In this document: piece after piece, positions 56,057-64,000 of the stretch | How the letters are laid out: the number at the start of each line of letters is the position of its first letter | How positions within the stretch are numbered: position 1 is the first letter of the stretch | NCBI RefSeq assembly: GCF_902706095.1 | Contig: NZ_CACSJP010000007.1 | Span: forward strand, 1 to 64,000 | Source: Rhizobium sp. 18065 | GTDB lineage: Bacteria; Pseudomonadota; Alphaproteobacteria; Rhizobiales; Rhizobiaceae | Length of the DNA stretch: 64,000 nucleotides | Reading direction: 5' to 3' | Position numbers and translations under genes: made by a program | The notes under the pieces: generated by a model | What the model was told of the DNA's origin: nothing | Database searches by the model: none | The model's input: only the letters and a program-made list of their open reading frames with translations

Positions 56057-56557
56057 TCAGGCTGCCTTTTTCTGCGCAGCAGAATTGACGGCGGTCTCCG
56101 CCAGCTTGGTCAGGGCCTCGTCGGTCTTGGATTCTTCTGCCAGCGTTGCGTCCAGAAGCTTGACGGCTTCCGTGTAGCCGAGCTGCTTGGCCCAGGCACT
56201 GAGCGTGCCGTAGCGGCTGATCTCGTAATGTTCGACAGCCTGGGCTGCGGCAAGAAGACCGGCATCGAGGGCCGGCGAGCCCTTGAATTCGTCCATGATT
56301 TCCTCGCCTTCCTCGACGATGCCATCAATGGCGGCGCAGGTCTTGGCGCGCGGACGCTTGCCGATGATTTCGAACACCTGCTGCAGCCGCTCGATCTGGC
56401 CTTCGGTCTCGTCCTTGTGCTGCTGGAAGGCTGCCTTGAGCTTTTCGCTCTGGGCACCGCGTGCCATCTTCGGCAGCGTCTTCAGGATCTTGCGTTCGGC
56501 GTAGTAGATATCCTTAAGGGTTTCGTAAAACAGTTCGTCGAGGGTCTTGTCGGCCAT
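56057..56557 (-). CDS. Ferritin-like DUF892 (YciE/YciF) protein
   Basis: A 166-residue four-helix protein: TLDELFYETLKDIYYAERKILKTLPKMARGA at the start, then HKDETEGQIERLQQVFEIIGKRPRAKTC, EHYEISRYGTLSAWAKQLG and a Lys-rich tail. These are the acidic/His helix patterns of DUF892 ferritin-like proteins, which are commonly induced by general stress. GAGGAGAA lies before ATG 56557. An exact EcfG-type promoter lies about 40 bases upstream. Its catalytic or storage role is unknown. Confidence 0.9.
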   Translation of the reverse strand: MADKTLDELFYETLKDIYYAERKILKTLPKMARGAQSEKLKAAFQQHKDETEGQIERLQQVFEIIGKRPRAKTCAAIDGIVEEGEEIMDEFKGSPALDAGLLAAAQAVEHYEISRYGTLSAWAKQLGYTEAVKLLDATLAEESKTDEALTKLAETAVNSAAQKKAA

Positions 56558-56592
56558 TGGGGTTCTCCTCAGTGTTTGAATGACACGACTCG

Positions 56593-56617
56593 AACGGCGT
56601 TCAACGCCGATTGTTCC
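56593..56617 (-). promoter_or_regulatory. EcfG-type promoter of the yciF-like gene
   Basis: On the minus strand GGAAC (56617-56613), 16 bases, then CGTT (56596-56593), an exact match to the EcfG consensus. The leader to ATG 56557 would be about 30 bases. Confidence 0.7.
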
Positions 56618-56710
56618 TGGAACACTGCGGCTTTTGCGACAAGGCGTCCAAATGCGACAGCCCGCAACCACCGATTGGGCACCAGCGAAAACACAAGCGG
56701 AAAGCGGAAA

Positions 56711-58546
56711 TCAGCCGGCGCTGCGCAGCGCCCGTAGCGCATTCAGGATGACGGCGACATCGATCACTTCCTGGAGCAGCGCACCTTGCACGGGCGCGAG
56801 ATAGCCGAGCGCCGCCGCGATCATCGCGCCACCGGACAGGACCAGCCCGGCCACGGCACTCTGCACCGCGATGAACCGTGCACGCCGGGCAATCGCCACG
56901 GCCACCGGCAGGCGGGACAGGTCATCGACCAGCAACACCACATCGGCCGTCTCGGACGAGGCGGCCGATCCGCGCGCACCGATCGCCACGCCGACATCGG
57001 CAACCGCCAGTGCCGGTGCATCATTGACGCCGTCGCCCACCATCATCACGGATCCATGCTGCCGCTCGGCTTCGATCACCGCCACCTTGCTCTCGGGTGT
57101 GAGATCGCCATGGGCTCCATCGAGACCGAGCCGCGCTGCGGCGGCGATGACGATATCGCTTCTATCGCCAGACGCCATGATCAGTCGCGTGATGCCGACC
57201 CGGCGGAAGGCGTCGACCGTCTGCCCGGCATCCGCCCGCACCTGATCGGACAGCAGGATATGGCCGGCGCCGCGGCCGTCGATCGCAACGGCGACCACGG
57301 CGGTTTCAGCCGGCACGACCTGGCGCGGCAGGAGTTCACCCGGCGCCAGCCGGGAGGCGACAAAACCACCGCCGCCAACAGTTACCCGGCGCCCACCCAC
57401 AAGGCCTTCGATCCCGAACCCGGCGGTCTCGCGAATGTCTTCCGGAAGATCGAGATGCAGACCGCGCGCGACAGCCGCCCGCACCAGCGCTTCGGCCGTG
57501 ACATGGCCGGATGCCTGATCCAGCGACGCCGCAAGTCGCAGAATGTCATCAGCAGGAAAGCCCGGACAGCAGCGGATCTCGCTGACCTCGGGACGACCAG
57601 CCGTCAGGGTGCCGGTCTTGTCCAGAACCACGACCTTGACCGCCGCCAATGCTTCCAGTCCGCCGCCGCTCTTGACCAGCACGCCATGGGCAGCGGCCCG
57701 CGACATGCCGGAGATGACCGCGACGGGAACAGCAAGGATCAGCGGACAGGGCGTTGCTACCACCAGCACCGCAAGGGCACGGGTCGCATCCTGGCTGAAG
57801 CCGTAGGCCAAGCCTGCCAGGGCAAGGGTGAAAGCCAGAAACGCCAGGGCGTAGCGGTCCGCAAGCCGGACCATCGGCGCCCGGCTCTTTTGCGCATTCT
57901 CCACCAGCCTGACGATGCCGGCATAAGTACTCGCGGCAGACTCGCGCAGGACCAGAAGGTCGAAAGCTGCACCGACGACAGTCGCGCCGCTCGGCACTTC
58001 GGCGCCTTGCGCAAAACGAACCGGCATCGGCTCGCCGGTCAGCGCAGAGAGATCGAGTTCAACGACACCCGCGATGATCCGGCCATCGACGGGAATGACC
58101 TCGCCGCTGCGCATCAACGCACGGTCGCCGGGCTTGAGCGTCTCGATCGGGGCGGAGACCAGTTCTGCGCCGCGATAGACCATGGCGGTGCGCGCGACAC
58201 GTCCCAGAAGAGCGGTCATGTCGCGCCGCGCCCGGCCCTCGGCAAAACTCTCCAGCTGCTGTCCGCCGGCATACATCACGGCAACAATCGCCCCGGCCAG
58301 CGTTTCCCCGAGGAGGAGGGCAACGCCAATCGACAGGGCCGCAATCGCATCGACGCCGACCCGGCCGCCGAGCACCGAGCGGACGATTTCGGTCAGGAGC
58401 GCGATCAGCACGACCAGTCCGCTGACCAGCCAGGCGTTCGACGCAATCTCCGGCCGGCCGAACAGATGAAGCAACCCGCCGCCAGCAAGACCCAGCAGAG
58501 CAAAACCGGCCAGCAGGGCCGGCGCCATTTCTCGCAAACGCAGCAT
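56711..58546 (-). CDS. P1B-type heavy-metal ATPase, P1B-5-like (Nia-like)
   Basis: A 611-residue metal pump with eight predicted helices, no N-terminal metal-binding domain and no C-terminal extension. It has TGEP (about 170-173), the membrane metal site TPCP (265-268), DKTGT (309-313) and GDGVND (504-509). A second membrane signature QEVID (592-596) fits the TPCP plus QExxD pattern of P1B-5 ATPases such as the Ni/Fe exporter Nia of S. meliloti. The usual HP of P1B pumps is replaced by GHV (347-349). It lies upstream of, and on the same strand as, the yciF-like gene. AGGA before ATG 58546 sets the start. Confidence 0.85.
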   Translation of the reverse strand: MLRLREMAPALLAGFALLGLAGGGLLHLFGRPEIASNAWLVSGLVVLIALLTEIVRSVLGGRVGVDAIAALSIGVALLLGETLAGAIVAVMYAGGQQLESFAEGRARRDMTALLGRVARTAMVYRGAELVSAPIETLKPGDRALMRSGEVIPVDGRIIAGVVELDLSALTGEPMPVRFAQGAEVPSGATVVGAAFDLLVLRESAASTYAGIVRLVENAQKSRAPMVRLADRYALAFLAFTLALAGLAYGFSQDATRALAVLVVATPCPLILAVPVAVISGMSRAAAHGVLVKSGGGLEALAAVKVVVLDKTGTLTAGRPEVSEIRCCPGFPADDILRLAASLDQASGHVTAEALVRAAVARGLHLDLPEDIRETAGFGIEGLVGGRRVTVGGGGFVASRLAPGELLPRQVVPAETAVVAVAIDGRGAGHILLSDQVRADAGQTVDAFRRVGITRLIMASGDRSDIVIAAAARLGLDGAHGDLTPESKVAVIEAERQHGSVMMVGDGVNDAPALAVADVGVAIGARGSAASSETADVVLLVDDLSRLPVAVAIARRARFIAVQSAVAGLVLSGGAMIAAALGYLAPVQGALLQEVIDVAVILNALRALRSAG

Positions 58547-58668
58547 CGTCACATCCTGTCGCGGTGTGGACCAGCGATCACGCGACAGGTTGAACTGCCC
58601 GGGCCTTGCTGGTCTCTGCGTTCCCTTGTAGAGCCATCTCTGAATGAAGCAATTCGGACATAAGCAGC

Positions 58669-59847
58669 ATGATCGATAGCGAACGGCATCGCCGCATCAC
58701 CGTTCTCGGCTCGACCGGGTCGATCGGTGTCAATACACTCGACGTGATCGAGCAATTGGGCGGCCGCGAACGCTATGACATCATGGCCGTCACCGGCAAC
58801 GGCAATATCGAACTTCTGGCAGACCAAGCCCGGCGTACCGGTGCGCGACTGGCGGCAACGGCCGATGAAAGCCAGTATTCCGCTTTGAAATCCGCCCTGT
58901 CCGGTTCTGGCGTCGATGTTGCGGCAGGAACATCGGGCCTTGATGAAGCCGCCGACATGGAGGCAGGCTGGGTCATGGCCGCGATCGTCGGCACCGCCGG
59001 CCTTGCGCCGACACTGCGCGCAGCCGCCCGCGGCGCAGATATCGCGCTTGCCAACAAGGAATGCCTGGTCTCCGCCGGGGCGCTGTTTGTCGACGCCGTG
59101 CGTCAGGCCGGCGGCCGGCTGATCCCGGTCGACAGTGAACATTCGGCCATTTTCCAATGCCTCGACAACGACCAGCGCCATGCGCTGGAACGCATCGTGC
59201 TGACGGCGTCCGGGGGGCCATTCCGCACCCATACGCGGCAACAGATGGCCAATGTCACGGTCCAGACCGCCCGCAGCCATCCGAACTGGTCGATGGGTCT
59301 GAAGATCTCTGTCGGCAGCGCCTCTATGTTCAACAAGGCGCTGGAAATGATCGAGGCGAAATATCTCTTCGATGTTCGCCCCGACCAGATCGAGGTGATC
59401 GTGCATCCGCAGTCGATCGTGCATTCGATGGTCGGTTATGCCGACGGCTCGGTGATCGCCCAGCTCGGCGTCCCCGACATGCGCACGGCGATCGGCTATG
59501 CGCTGACCTATCCGAAACGCTGCGCGCTCAACGTCGACCGGCTCGATTTCGCCAAGCTCGCCCGCCTTGACTTCGAAGCGCCGGACGAGACCCGGTTCCC
59601 GGCGATCCGCCTTGCCCGCACCGCCTTGGAGCGCGGCGGCCTGCAGGGCGCGATCCTCAATGCGGCCGAAGAAACCGCCTTCGATGCCTTTGTCGAGGAA
59701 CGCATCGGCTTCCTCGCCATGGCCGATGTCGTCGAGCAGGTGATGGACGACATGACCGGCGTCAACCAGGCATCGACCATCGCCGATGTGTTTGCAGCCG
59801 ACCGCGAAGCACGCAGACTGGCGGCAGGCGTCATCGCGAAGTCCTGA
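58669..59847 (+). CDS. dxr: 1-deoxy-D-xylulose-5-phosphate reductoisomerase
   Basis: A 392-residue NADPH enzyme. It has the Rossmann loop ITVLGSTGSIGVNTLDVIE (residues 10-28), the substrate and metal block LANKECLVSAG, IPVDSEHSAIFQ with the metal Asp/Glu, TASGGPF, and a second metal site in NKALEMIEAKYLFD. It converts DXP to MEP in isoprenoid synthesis. No neighbour from the pathway is present. It is divergent from the P1B ATPase. Length is normal. Confidence 0.96.
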   Translation: MIDSERHRRITVLGSTGSIGVNTLDVIEQLGGRERYDIMAVTGNGNIELLADQARRTGARLAATADESQYSALKSALSGSGVDVAAGTSGLDEAADMEAGWVMAAIVGTAGLAPTLRAAARGADIALANKECLVSAGALFVDAVRQAGGRLIPVDSEHSAIFQCLDNDQRHALERIVLTASGGPFRTHTRQQMANVTVQTARSHPNWSMGLKISVGSASMFNKALEMIEAKYLFDVRPDQIEVIVHPQSIVHSMVGYADGSVIAQLGVPDMRTAIGYALTYPKRCALNVDRLDFAKLARLDFEAPDETRFPAIRLARTALERGGLQGAILNAAEETAFDAFVEERIGFLAMADVVEQVMDDMTGVNQASTIADVFAADREARRLAAGVIAKS

Positions 59848-59981
59848 CCCTCTAGCCACGACCGTAACGCCCGCTCTGGGAATTTCCGGATAGGTTCCGG
59901 CGCATCCCCCTCCTCACTGTTGGTCATGCTCACCAAGGGTTGACGCGCACGGCAATGATCATCGGCAATATCCCTCACATG

Positions 59982-60013
59982 AAAAATGCGGACCATGTCG
60001 CCATGGCCCGCAT
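59982..60013 (-). terminator. Rho-independent terminator of hemA
   Basis: On the minus strand ATGCGGG-CCATG and CATGGTCCGCAT pair with one mismatch around a 4-base loop, followed by TTTTT (59982-59986). It lies 26 bases past the hemA stop. Confidence 0.8.
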
Positions 60014-60039
60014 CGTTATGCGAAGGAATTACGCTGCGA

Positions 60040-61254
60040 TCAAGCGACCGCGCGGGCGAGCGCGCAGCGCGACCAGAGCTGGTGCAGCGAATGCACCAGA
60101 TGCTCGAGATCCTCGTCCGAATGCAGCGGCGTCGGCGTGATGCGCAGGCGCTCGGTCTTCTTCGGAACGGTCGGATAATTGATCGGCTGGACATAGATGC
60201 CGCAATTGTCGAGCAGCAGATCGGAGATCCACTTGCACTTCGACGCATCGCCGACGATGACCGGCACGATATGGCTCGGATTGGGCAGATGCGGGATGCC
60301 GGCGGCATCGAGCATGTTGCGCAGGCGGCGCACGCGTTCCTGATGGGCGAAACGCTCGATCTGACTGGTCTTCAGGTGGCGGATAGATGCGACCGCGCCG
60401 GCAGCAAGCGCCGGCGGCAGGGCGGTGGTGAAGATGAAGCCCGAGGCAAACGAGCGAACGAAATCGCACAGCGCATGCGACGCCGCGATATAGCCGCCCA
60501 TGACGCCGAAGGCCTTGCCGAGCGTGCCTTCGATCACCGTCAGGCGGTCCATCAGGCCTTCGCGTTCGGCAATGCCGCCACCATGAGCGCCGTACATGCC
60601 GACCGCATGCACTTCGTCGAGATAGGTCATCGCGCCATACTTGTCGGCGAGATCGCAGATTTCCTTGATCGGGGCAATGTCGCCATCCATCGAATAGACG
60701 GACTCAAATGCGATCATCTTCGGCGCGCGCGGATCGGCAGCAGCCAGCTTGGCTTCCAGATCCTTGACATCGTTGTGCTTCCAGATGACGCGTTCGGCCT
60801 TGGAATGGCGAATGCCTTCGATCATCGACGCGTGGTTCAAGGCGTCGGAAAAGATGATCAGGCCAGGGATCTTGGCGCCGAGCGTGCCGAGCGCCGCCCA
60901 GTTCGAGACATAGCCGGAGGTAAAGATCAGGGCCGATTCCTTGCCGTGCAGATCGGCAAGTTCGCGCTCGAGCAGAACATGGTAGTGGTTGGTACCAGAG
61001 ATATTCCGGGTGCCTCCAGCACCCGCGCCACAGTGATCGATCGCGCCCTTCATGGCCTCGATCACCTTCGGATTCTGGCCCATGCCGAGATAATCGTTCG
61101 AACACCAGACGGTAACGTCCTGGGTGCCTTTTTCGGTGTAGCGGGTGGCGCGCGGAAAATTGCCCTGCTGACGTTCCAAGTCAGCAAAGACACGGTAGCG
61201 CCCTTCCTCGTGAAGCCCTTCAAGCTCGTTCTTGAAAAACGCCTCGAAATCCAT
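60040..61254 (-). CDS. hemA: 5-aminolevulinate synthase
   Basis: A 404-residue PLP enzyme with [53 protein letters not shown] and the PLP lysine in [15 protein letters not shown] (about residue 248). It condenses glycine and succinyl-CoA to 5-aminolevulinate, the Shemin route that is diagnostic of alphaproteobacteria. The start at 61254 ([11 protein letters not shown]) is better than an upstream extension. A TTGAY-N4-RTCAA box lies about 150 bases upstream, suggesting oxygen control by an FNR/FixK-type regulator. Confidence 0.97.
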   Translation of the reverse strand: MDFEAFFKNELEGLHEEGRYRVFADLERQQGNFPRATRYTEKGTQDVTVWCSNDYLGMGQNPKVIEAMKGAIDHCGAGAGGTRNISGTNHYHVLLERELADLHGKESALIFTSGYVSNWAALGTLGAKIPGLIIFSDALNHASMIEGIRHSKAERVIWKHNDVKDLEAKLAAADPRAPKMIAFESVYSMDGDIAPIKEICDLADKYGAMTYLDEVHAVGMYGAHGGGIAEREGLMDRLTVIEGTLGKAFGVMGGYIAASHALCDFVRSFASGFIFTTALPPALAAGAVASIRHLKTSQIERFAHQERVRRLRNMLDAAGIPHLPNPSHIVPVIVGDASKCKWISDLLLDNCGIYVQPINYPTVPKKTERLRITPTPLHSDEDLEHLVHSLHQLWSRCALARAVA

Positions 61255-61401
61255 GCCTAAACTCCAGCTTTTTGACTCTCTTTTGCGAGCCTCCGGCGTT
61301 GCGGTCAACCCCGGTTTTGTAAATTCATTCTAAACTGCGACAAATGGCGCGAGTTTTAGAACTGTCGCATATAAATACTAAAGGATCGTCCTCTGCGAAA
61401 C

Positions 61402-61415
61402 TTGATCTGCGTCAA
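61402..61415. promoter_or_regulatory. FNR/FixK-type box upstream of hemA
   Basis: TTGATCTGCGTCAA fits TTGAY-N4-RTCAA exactly, the binding motif of the CRP/FNR family (FnrN, FixK). The only gene that could be driven downstream on either strand is hemA (minus strand, start at 61254). FNR-type control of hemA is known in other alphaproteobacteria. Confidence 0.6.
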
Positions 61416-61423
61416 GCTGCAAC

Positions 61424-61450
61424 AAAAAGGACGGCCGCAACCGCCCTTTT
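61424..61450 (-). terminator. Possible terminator of the coxL-coxM transcript
   Basis: AAAAGGGCGG and CCGTCCTTTTT (minus strand) form a hairpin with one A-C mismatch, then a T run. It lies 27 bases past the coxM-like stop. Plus-strand T's nearby could make it work both ways. Confidence 0.6.
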
Positions 61451-61476
61451 CAAGTTTTTTACGACAGGACAGGCGG

Positions 61477-62277
61477 TTACGCGGCCTGAACGGCGCGTTT
61501 TGCCATGACCCGGATGAGGTTGGCCCGGTACTCCGCCGTGCAGTGCAGATCCGACATCAGTTCGGTCGAATCAATTTGCACACCGGCGACGGCCTGCGGC
61601 GACCACTCGGCCGCAAGCGCCCGTTCGAGGCCGCCATGACGGAAGACCCCGGACGACCCGGCACCGGTCACGGCGACCCGTACCCCACCCTCGCCCTTCG
61701 AGACGAAGACGCCGGTCATGGCAAACCGTGAGGCCGGGTTGGCGAACTTGGCATAGCCCGCCTTTTCCGGCGCCTGGAAACGTACAGCCGTGATGATCTC
61801 GTCATCTGCAAGAGCCGTTTCGAACAGGCTGACGAAAAAGTCGTCGGCCGCGATCTCACGCCGGCTGGTGACGACCGTGGCGCCGAGCCCGAGCACGGCC
61901 GCCGGATAATCGGCCGCCGGATCGTCATTGGCAATCGAGCCACCGATCGTGCCCATATGGCGCACATGTGGATCACCGATCAGGGACGCCAGATGCGCCA
62001 GGGCAGGACAGACGGCACGAATGGACGCCGACGCGGCGACCTCCGCATGGGTCACGCCAGCACCGATCGTCACCTTGCGACCCTCGACGGCAATGCCCTT
62101 CAACGCTGCGATATGGCGAAGATCGACAAGATCCGACGGCTGCGCCAGCCGTTGCTTCAAGGTGGCGATCAGGGTCTGGCCACCGGCAATGAATTTGCCA
62201 TCGTCGGCGCCGGACAGCAGCTTTCCGGCATCCTCGACCGAAGAGGCGCGGTGATAGTTGGTGGAATAGAGATGCAT
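61477..62277 (-). CDS. FAD-binding medium subunit of a molybdenum hydroxylase (CoxM-like)
   Basis: A 266-residue protein with the FAD motif [19 protein letters not shown] (about 28-46) and [24 protein letters not shown], both of the CoxM/xanthine-dehydrogenase FAD-subunit type, then a CO_deh_flav_C domain. It passes electrons from the iron-sulfur subunit to an acceptor. GGGAGG precedes ATG 62277. It lies 13 bp downstream of the coxL-like gene; the small iron-sulfur subunit is probably further upstream, outside the window. Confidence 0.9.
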   Translation of the reverse strand: MHLYSTNYHRASSVEDAGKLLSGADDGKFIAGGQTLIATLKQRLAQPSDLVDLRHIAALKGIAVEGRKVTIGAGVTHAEVAASASIRAVCPALAHLASLIGDPHVRHMGTIGGSIANDDPAADYPAAVLGLGATVVTSRREIAADDFFVSLFETALADDEIITAVRFQAPEKAGYAKFANPASRFAMTGVFVSKGEGGVRVAVTGAGSSGVFRHGGLERALAAEWSPQAVAGVQIDSTELMSDLHCTAEYRANLIRVMAKRAVQAA

Positions 62278-62290
62278 GGTTATTCCTCCC

Positions 62291-64000
62291 TTATTCGGCC
62301 GCTTGCCGGATCTGGCGCGCCTGCAGCGCGGACCAGACGGCGAGCGGTGTTGCCGGCATGTTGAGCTTGTTGTTGCCGATCGCATCGGTGATCGCATTGA
62401 TCAGCGCCGGCGGCGAACCGATGGCGCCGGCCTCGCCGCAGCCCTTGATGCCGAGCGGATTGCCCGGACATGGCGTGTTCTGGTGCGAGACGCTGAACGA
62501 TGGCAGGTCGTCGGCGCGCGGCATGGCATAGTCCATGTAGCTGGCGGTCAGAAGCTGGCCGTTTACCGGATCGTAGTGCACGCCCTCGAGCAGCGCCTGG
62601 CCGATGCCTTGCGCAATGCCGCCATGGACCTGGCCTTCGACGATCATCGGGTTGATGATATTGCCGAAGTCGTCGGCTGCAACGAACTGGACGATCTCGG
62701 TCTTGCCGGTTTCCGGATCGACCTCCACTTCGGCAATGTAACATCCGGCCGGGAAAGTGAAGTTGGACGGATCGTAGAACGCGCCCTCCTTCAGGCCCGG
62801 CTCCATGCCCGACGGCAGGTTGTGCCCCGTATAGGCGGCCAGCGTCACCTGGAACCATGGTACGCTCTTGTCGGTGCCGGCGACCTTCATCTCGCCATTG
62901 TCGATGACAATGTCGCTTTCGTCGGCCTCCATCAGATGTGCCGCGATCTTTTTTGCCTTGGCCTCGACCTTGTCGAGTGCCTTGACGATCGCCGACATGC
63001 CGACGGCACCGGAACGCGAGCCATAGGTGCCCATGCCCATCTGCACCTTGTCGGTATCGCCATGCACGATGGAGATATTGTCGAGCGGCACGCCGAGCCG
63101 GTCCGACACGAGCTGGGCGAAGGTCGTCTCATGCCCCTGGCCATGGCTGTGCGAACCGGTCAGGACCTCGACGGTACCCACCGCATTGACCCGGACCTCG
63201 GCTGATTCCCACAGGCCGACGCCAGCGCCGAGAGAACCGACGGCCGCCGACGGCGCAATGCCGCAGGCCTCGATATAGCAGCTCATGCCGATGCCACGCA
63301 GCTTGCCGCGCTTCGCGGCCTCTGCCTTGCGGGCGGAAAAACCGTTCCAGTCGGATGCCTGCAATGCCGCATCCAGCGACGCGTCGTAATCGCCGGCATC
63401 ATAGTTCATGATGACAGGTGTCTGATGCGGGAAGGAGCGGATGAAATTCTTCCGGCGCAGTTCGACCGGCGAGATCCCGAGCTCGCGCGCGGCCGTCTCG
63501 ACGGTCCGCTCCAGAAGATAGGTCGCTTCCGGACGCCCGGCACCGCGATAGGCATCGACCGGCACCGTATTGGTATAGACGGTGCGGACATTGCAGTGGA
63601 TGGCGGCAATGTCATACTGGCCGGACAGCAGCGTCGCATAGAGATAGGTCGGCACGGCCGACGAAAACAGCGACATATAGGCGCCGAGATTGGCGACCGT
63701 ATCGACCTTCAGGCCGATGATCCTGTGATCCTTGTCGAAGGCCATCTTCACCTTCGAGACATGGTCGCGGCCATGCGCATCGGTGAGGAAGGCTTCGGTG
63801 CGATCCGACGTCCATTTGACCGGAACGCCGGTCTTCTTCGACGCCCAGAGACAGACAATCTCTTCGGGATAGATGTAGATCTTCGATCCGAATCCGCCAC
63901 CGACATCGGGCGCGATCACCCGAAGCTTGTTTTCCGGCGCGACATTGTAGAAGGCGCTCATCACCAGACGCGCCACATGCGGGTTCTGCGATGTCGTGTA
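62291..64000 (-). CDS. Molybdopterin large subunit of a form II CO-dehydrogenase-like hydroxylase (5' end outside window)
   Basis: The frame is open to the right window edge, so the true start is missing; the visible part covers about 570 residues. It has the Moco-binding segments [13 protein letters not shown], the catalytic glutamate in [18 protein letters not shown] and the active-site loop AYRGAGRPE. Authentic form I CO dehydrogenases have AYRCSFR here; AYRGAGR marks the form II group, whose substrate is not settled. It would hydroxylate a small molecule with water at a molybdenum centre. It lies just upstream of the coxM-like gene. Confidence 0.92.
   Translation of the reverse strand, partial: YTTSQNPHVARLVMSAFYNVAPENKLRVIAPDVGGGFGSKIYIYPEEIVCLWASKKTGVPVKWTSDRTEAFLTDAHGRDHVSKVKMAFDKDHRIIGLKVDTVANLGAYMSLFSSAVPTYLYATLLSGQYDIAAIHCNVRTVYTNTVPVDAYRGAGRPEATYLLERTVETAARELGISPVELRRKNFIRSFPHQTPVIMNYDAGDYDASLDAALQASDWNGFSARKAEAAKRGKLRGIGMSCYIEACGIAPSAAVGSLGAGVGLWESAEVRVNAVGTVEVLTGSHSHGQGHETTFAQLVSDRLGVPLDNISIVHGDTDKVQMGMGTYGSRSGAVGMSAIVKALDKVEAKAKKIAAHLMEADESDIVIDNGEMKVAGTDKSVPWFQVTLAAYTGHNLPSGMEPGLKEGAFYDPSNFTFPAGCYIAEVEVDPETGKTEIVQFVAADDFGNIINPMIVEGQVHGGIAQGIGQALLEGVHYDPVNGQLLTASYMDYAMPRADDLPSFSVSHQNTPCPGNPLGIKGCGEAGAIGSPPALINAITDAIGNNKLNMPATPLAVWSALQARQIRQAAE

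Noticed and set aside
59508..60308. A minus-strand frame between dxr and hemA, containing MTNSEEGDAPEPIRKF
   Set aside because: It runs antisense into dxr, lacks a ribosome site at the internal ATG and shows no family similarity.

Overview
This window looks like a chromosomal segment of an alphaproteobacterium in the order Rhizobiales, most likely the family Rhizobiaceae (Rhizobium/Agrobacterium group). The evidence is the high GC content, the gene pairs typical of that group (argH-lptM-lysA-TIGR02302, ftsE-ftsX, tyrC-hisC, cobS-cobT), ALA-synthase-type hemA, an EcfG/NepR-type general stress response locus, and short palindromic repeats of a rhizobial style. Most of the DNA is dense core-genome coding sequence on both strands. 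There is no prophage, insertion sequence, integrase other than XerD, or CRISPR array.

Layout. 1-4.9 kb: the 5' part of an acyl-CoA synthetase running off the left edge, an unknown Lys/Ala-rich protein, then an iron module made of a cytoplasmic siderophore-esterase-like hydrolase and a TonB-dependent receptor behind a 27-bp perfect palindrome. 5.1-11 kb: tRNA-Leu, dsbB, HNH endonuclease, AlkA-like glycosylase, GluQ-RS, YihY, an SDR, a twin-TM small protein and a PduO-type adenosyltransferase. 10.9-12.1 kb: a gene-free stretch with an inverted pair of palindromic repeats. 12-16 kb: rhomboid protease, etfBA and 3-hydroxybutyryl-CoA dehydrogenase. 16-24.4 kb: tlpA divergent from argH-lptM-lysA, a large TIGR02302 membrane protein, a receiver protein and hpt. 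24.4-32.5 kb: ftsEX, ydcF-like, plsC, chaC, tyrC-hisC and a methyltransferase. 32.5-38.5 kb: gloB-cupin, small membrane proteins, rpmB and a queuosine-precursor transporter. 37.5-42.5 kb: aerobic cobaltochelatase cobS-cobT with a DnaJ-domain protein and bolA. 42.5-49.7 kb: aroK-aroB-corC-like operon, xerD, accA, an L,D-transpeptidase lipoprotein and a TusA-like protein. 49.7-53.6 kb: COG0523 GTPase with a His-rich linker behind a D,D-carboxypeptidase, an M20 amidohydrolase and tRNA-Arg. 53.7-58.6 kb: a stress-response islet. 58.6-64 kb: dxr, hemA and the medium and large subunits of a molybdenum hydroxylase, cut by the right edge.

The most interesting region is about 54.2-58.6 kb. A sigma factor of the EcfG (ECF15) type has a textbook EcfG promoter (GGAAC-N16-CGTT) in front of its own start. 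The same motif precedes a DUF892/YciF gene, and a close variant precedes an unknown 111-codon gene. A 61-residue NepR-like protein lies nearby on the opposite strand, but no PhyR response regulator or HWE kinase is present, so this may be a secondary, PhyR-orphan general-stress locus. Next to it is a P1B ATPase with the TPCP and QEVID membrane signatures of the P1B-5 (Nia-like Ni/Fe) subgroup. Other regulatory signals read directly from the sequence are a TGA-N9-TCA palindrome (RirA/iron-responsive style) at the TonB receptor promoter, an ACGT-repeat palindrome before etfBA, and a perfect TTGAY-N4-RTCAA FNR/FixK box before hemA.

All family names are from reading motifs by eye; no database search was run.
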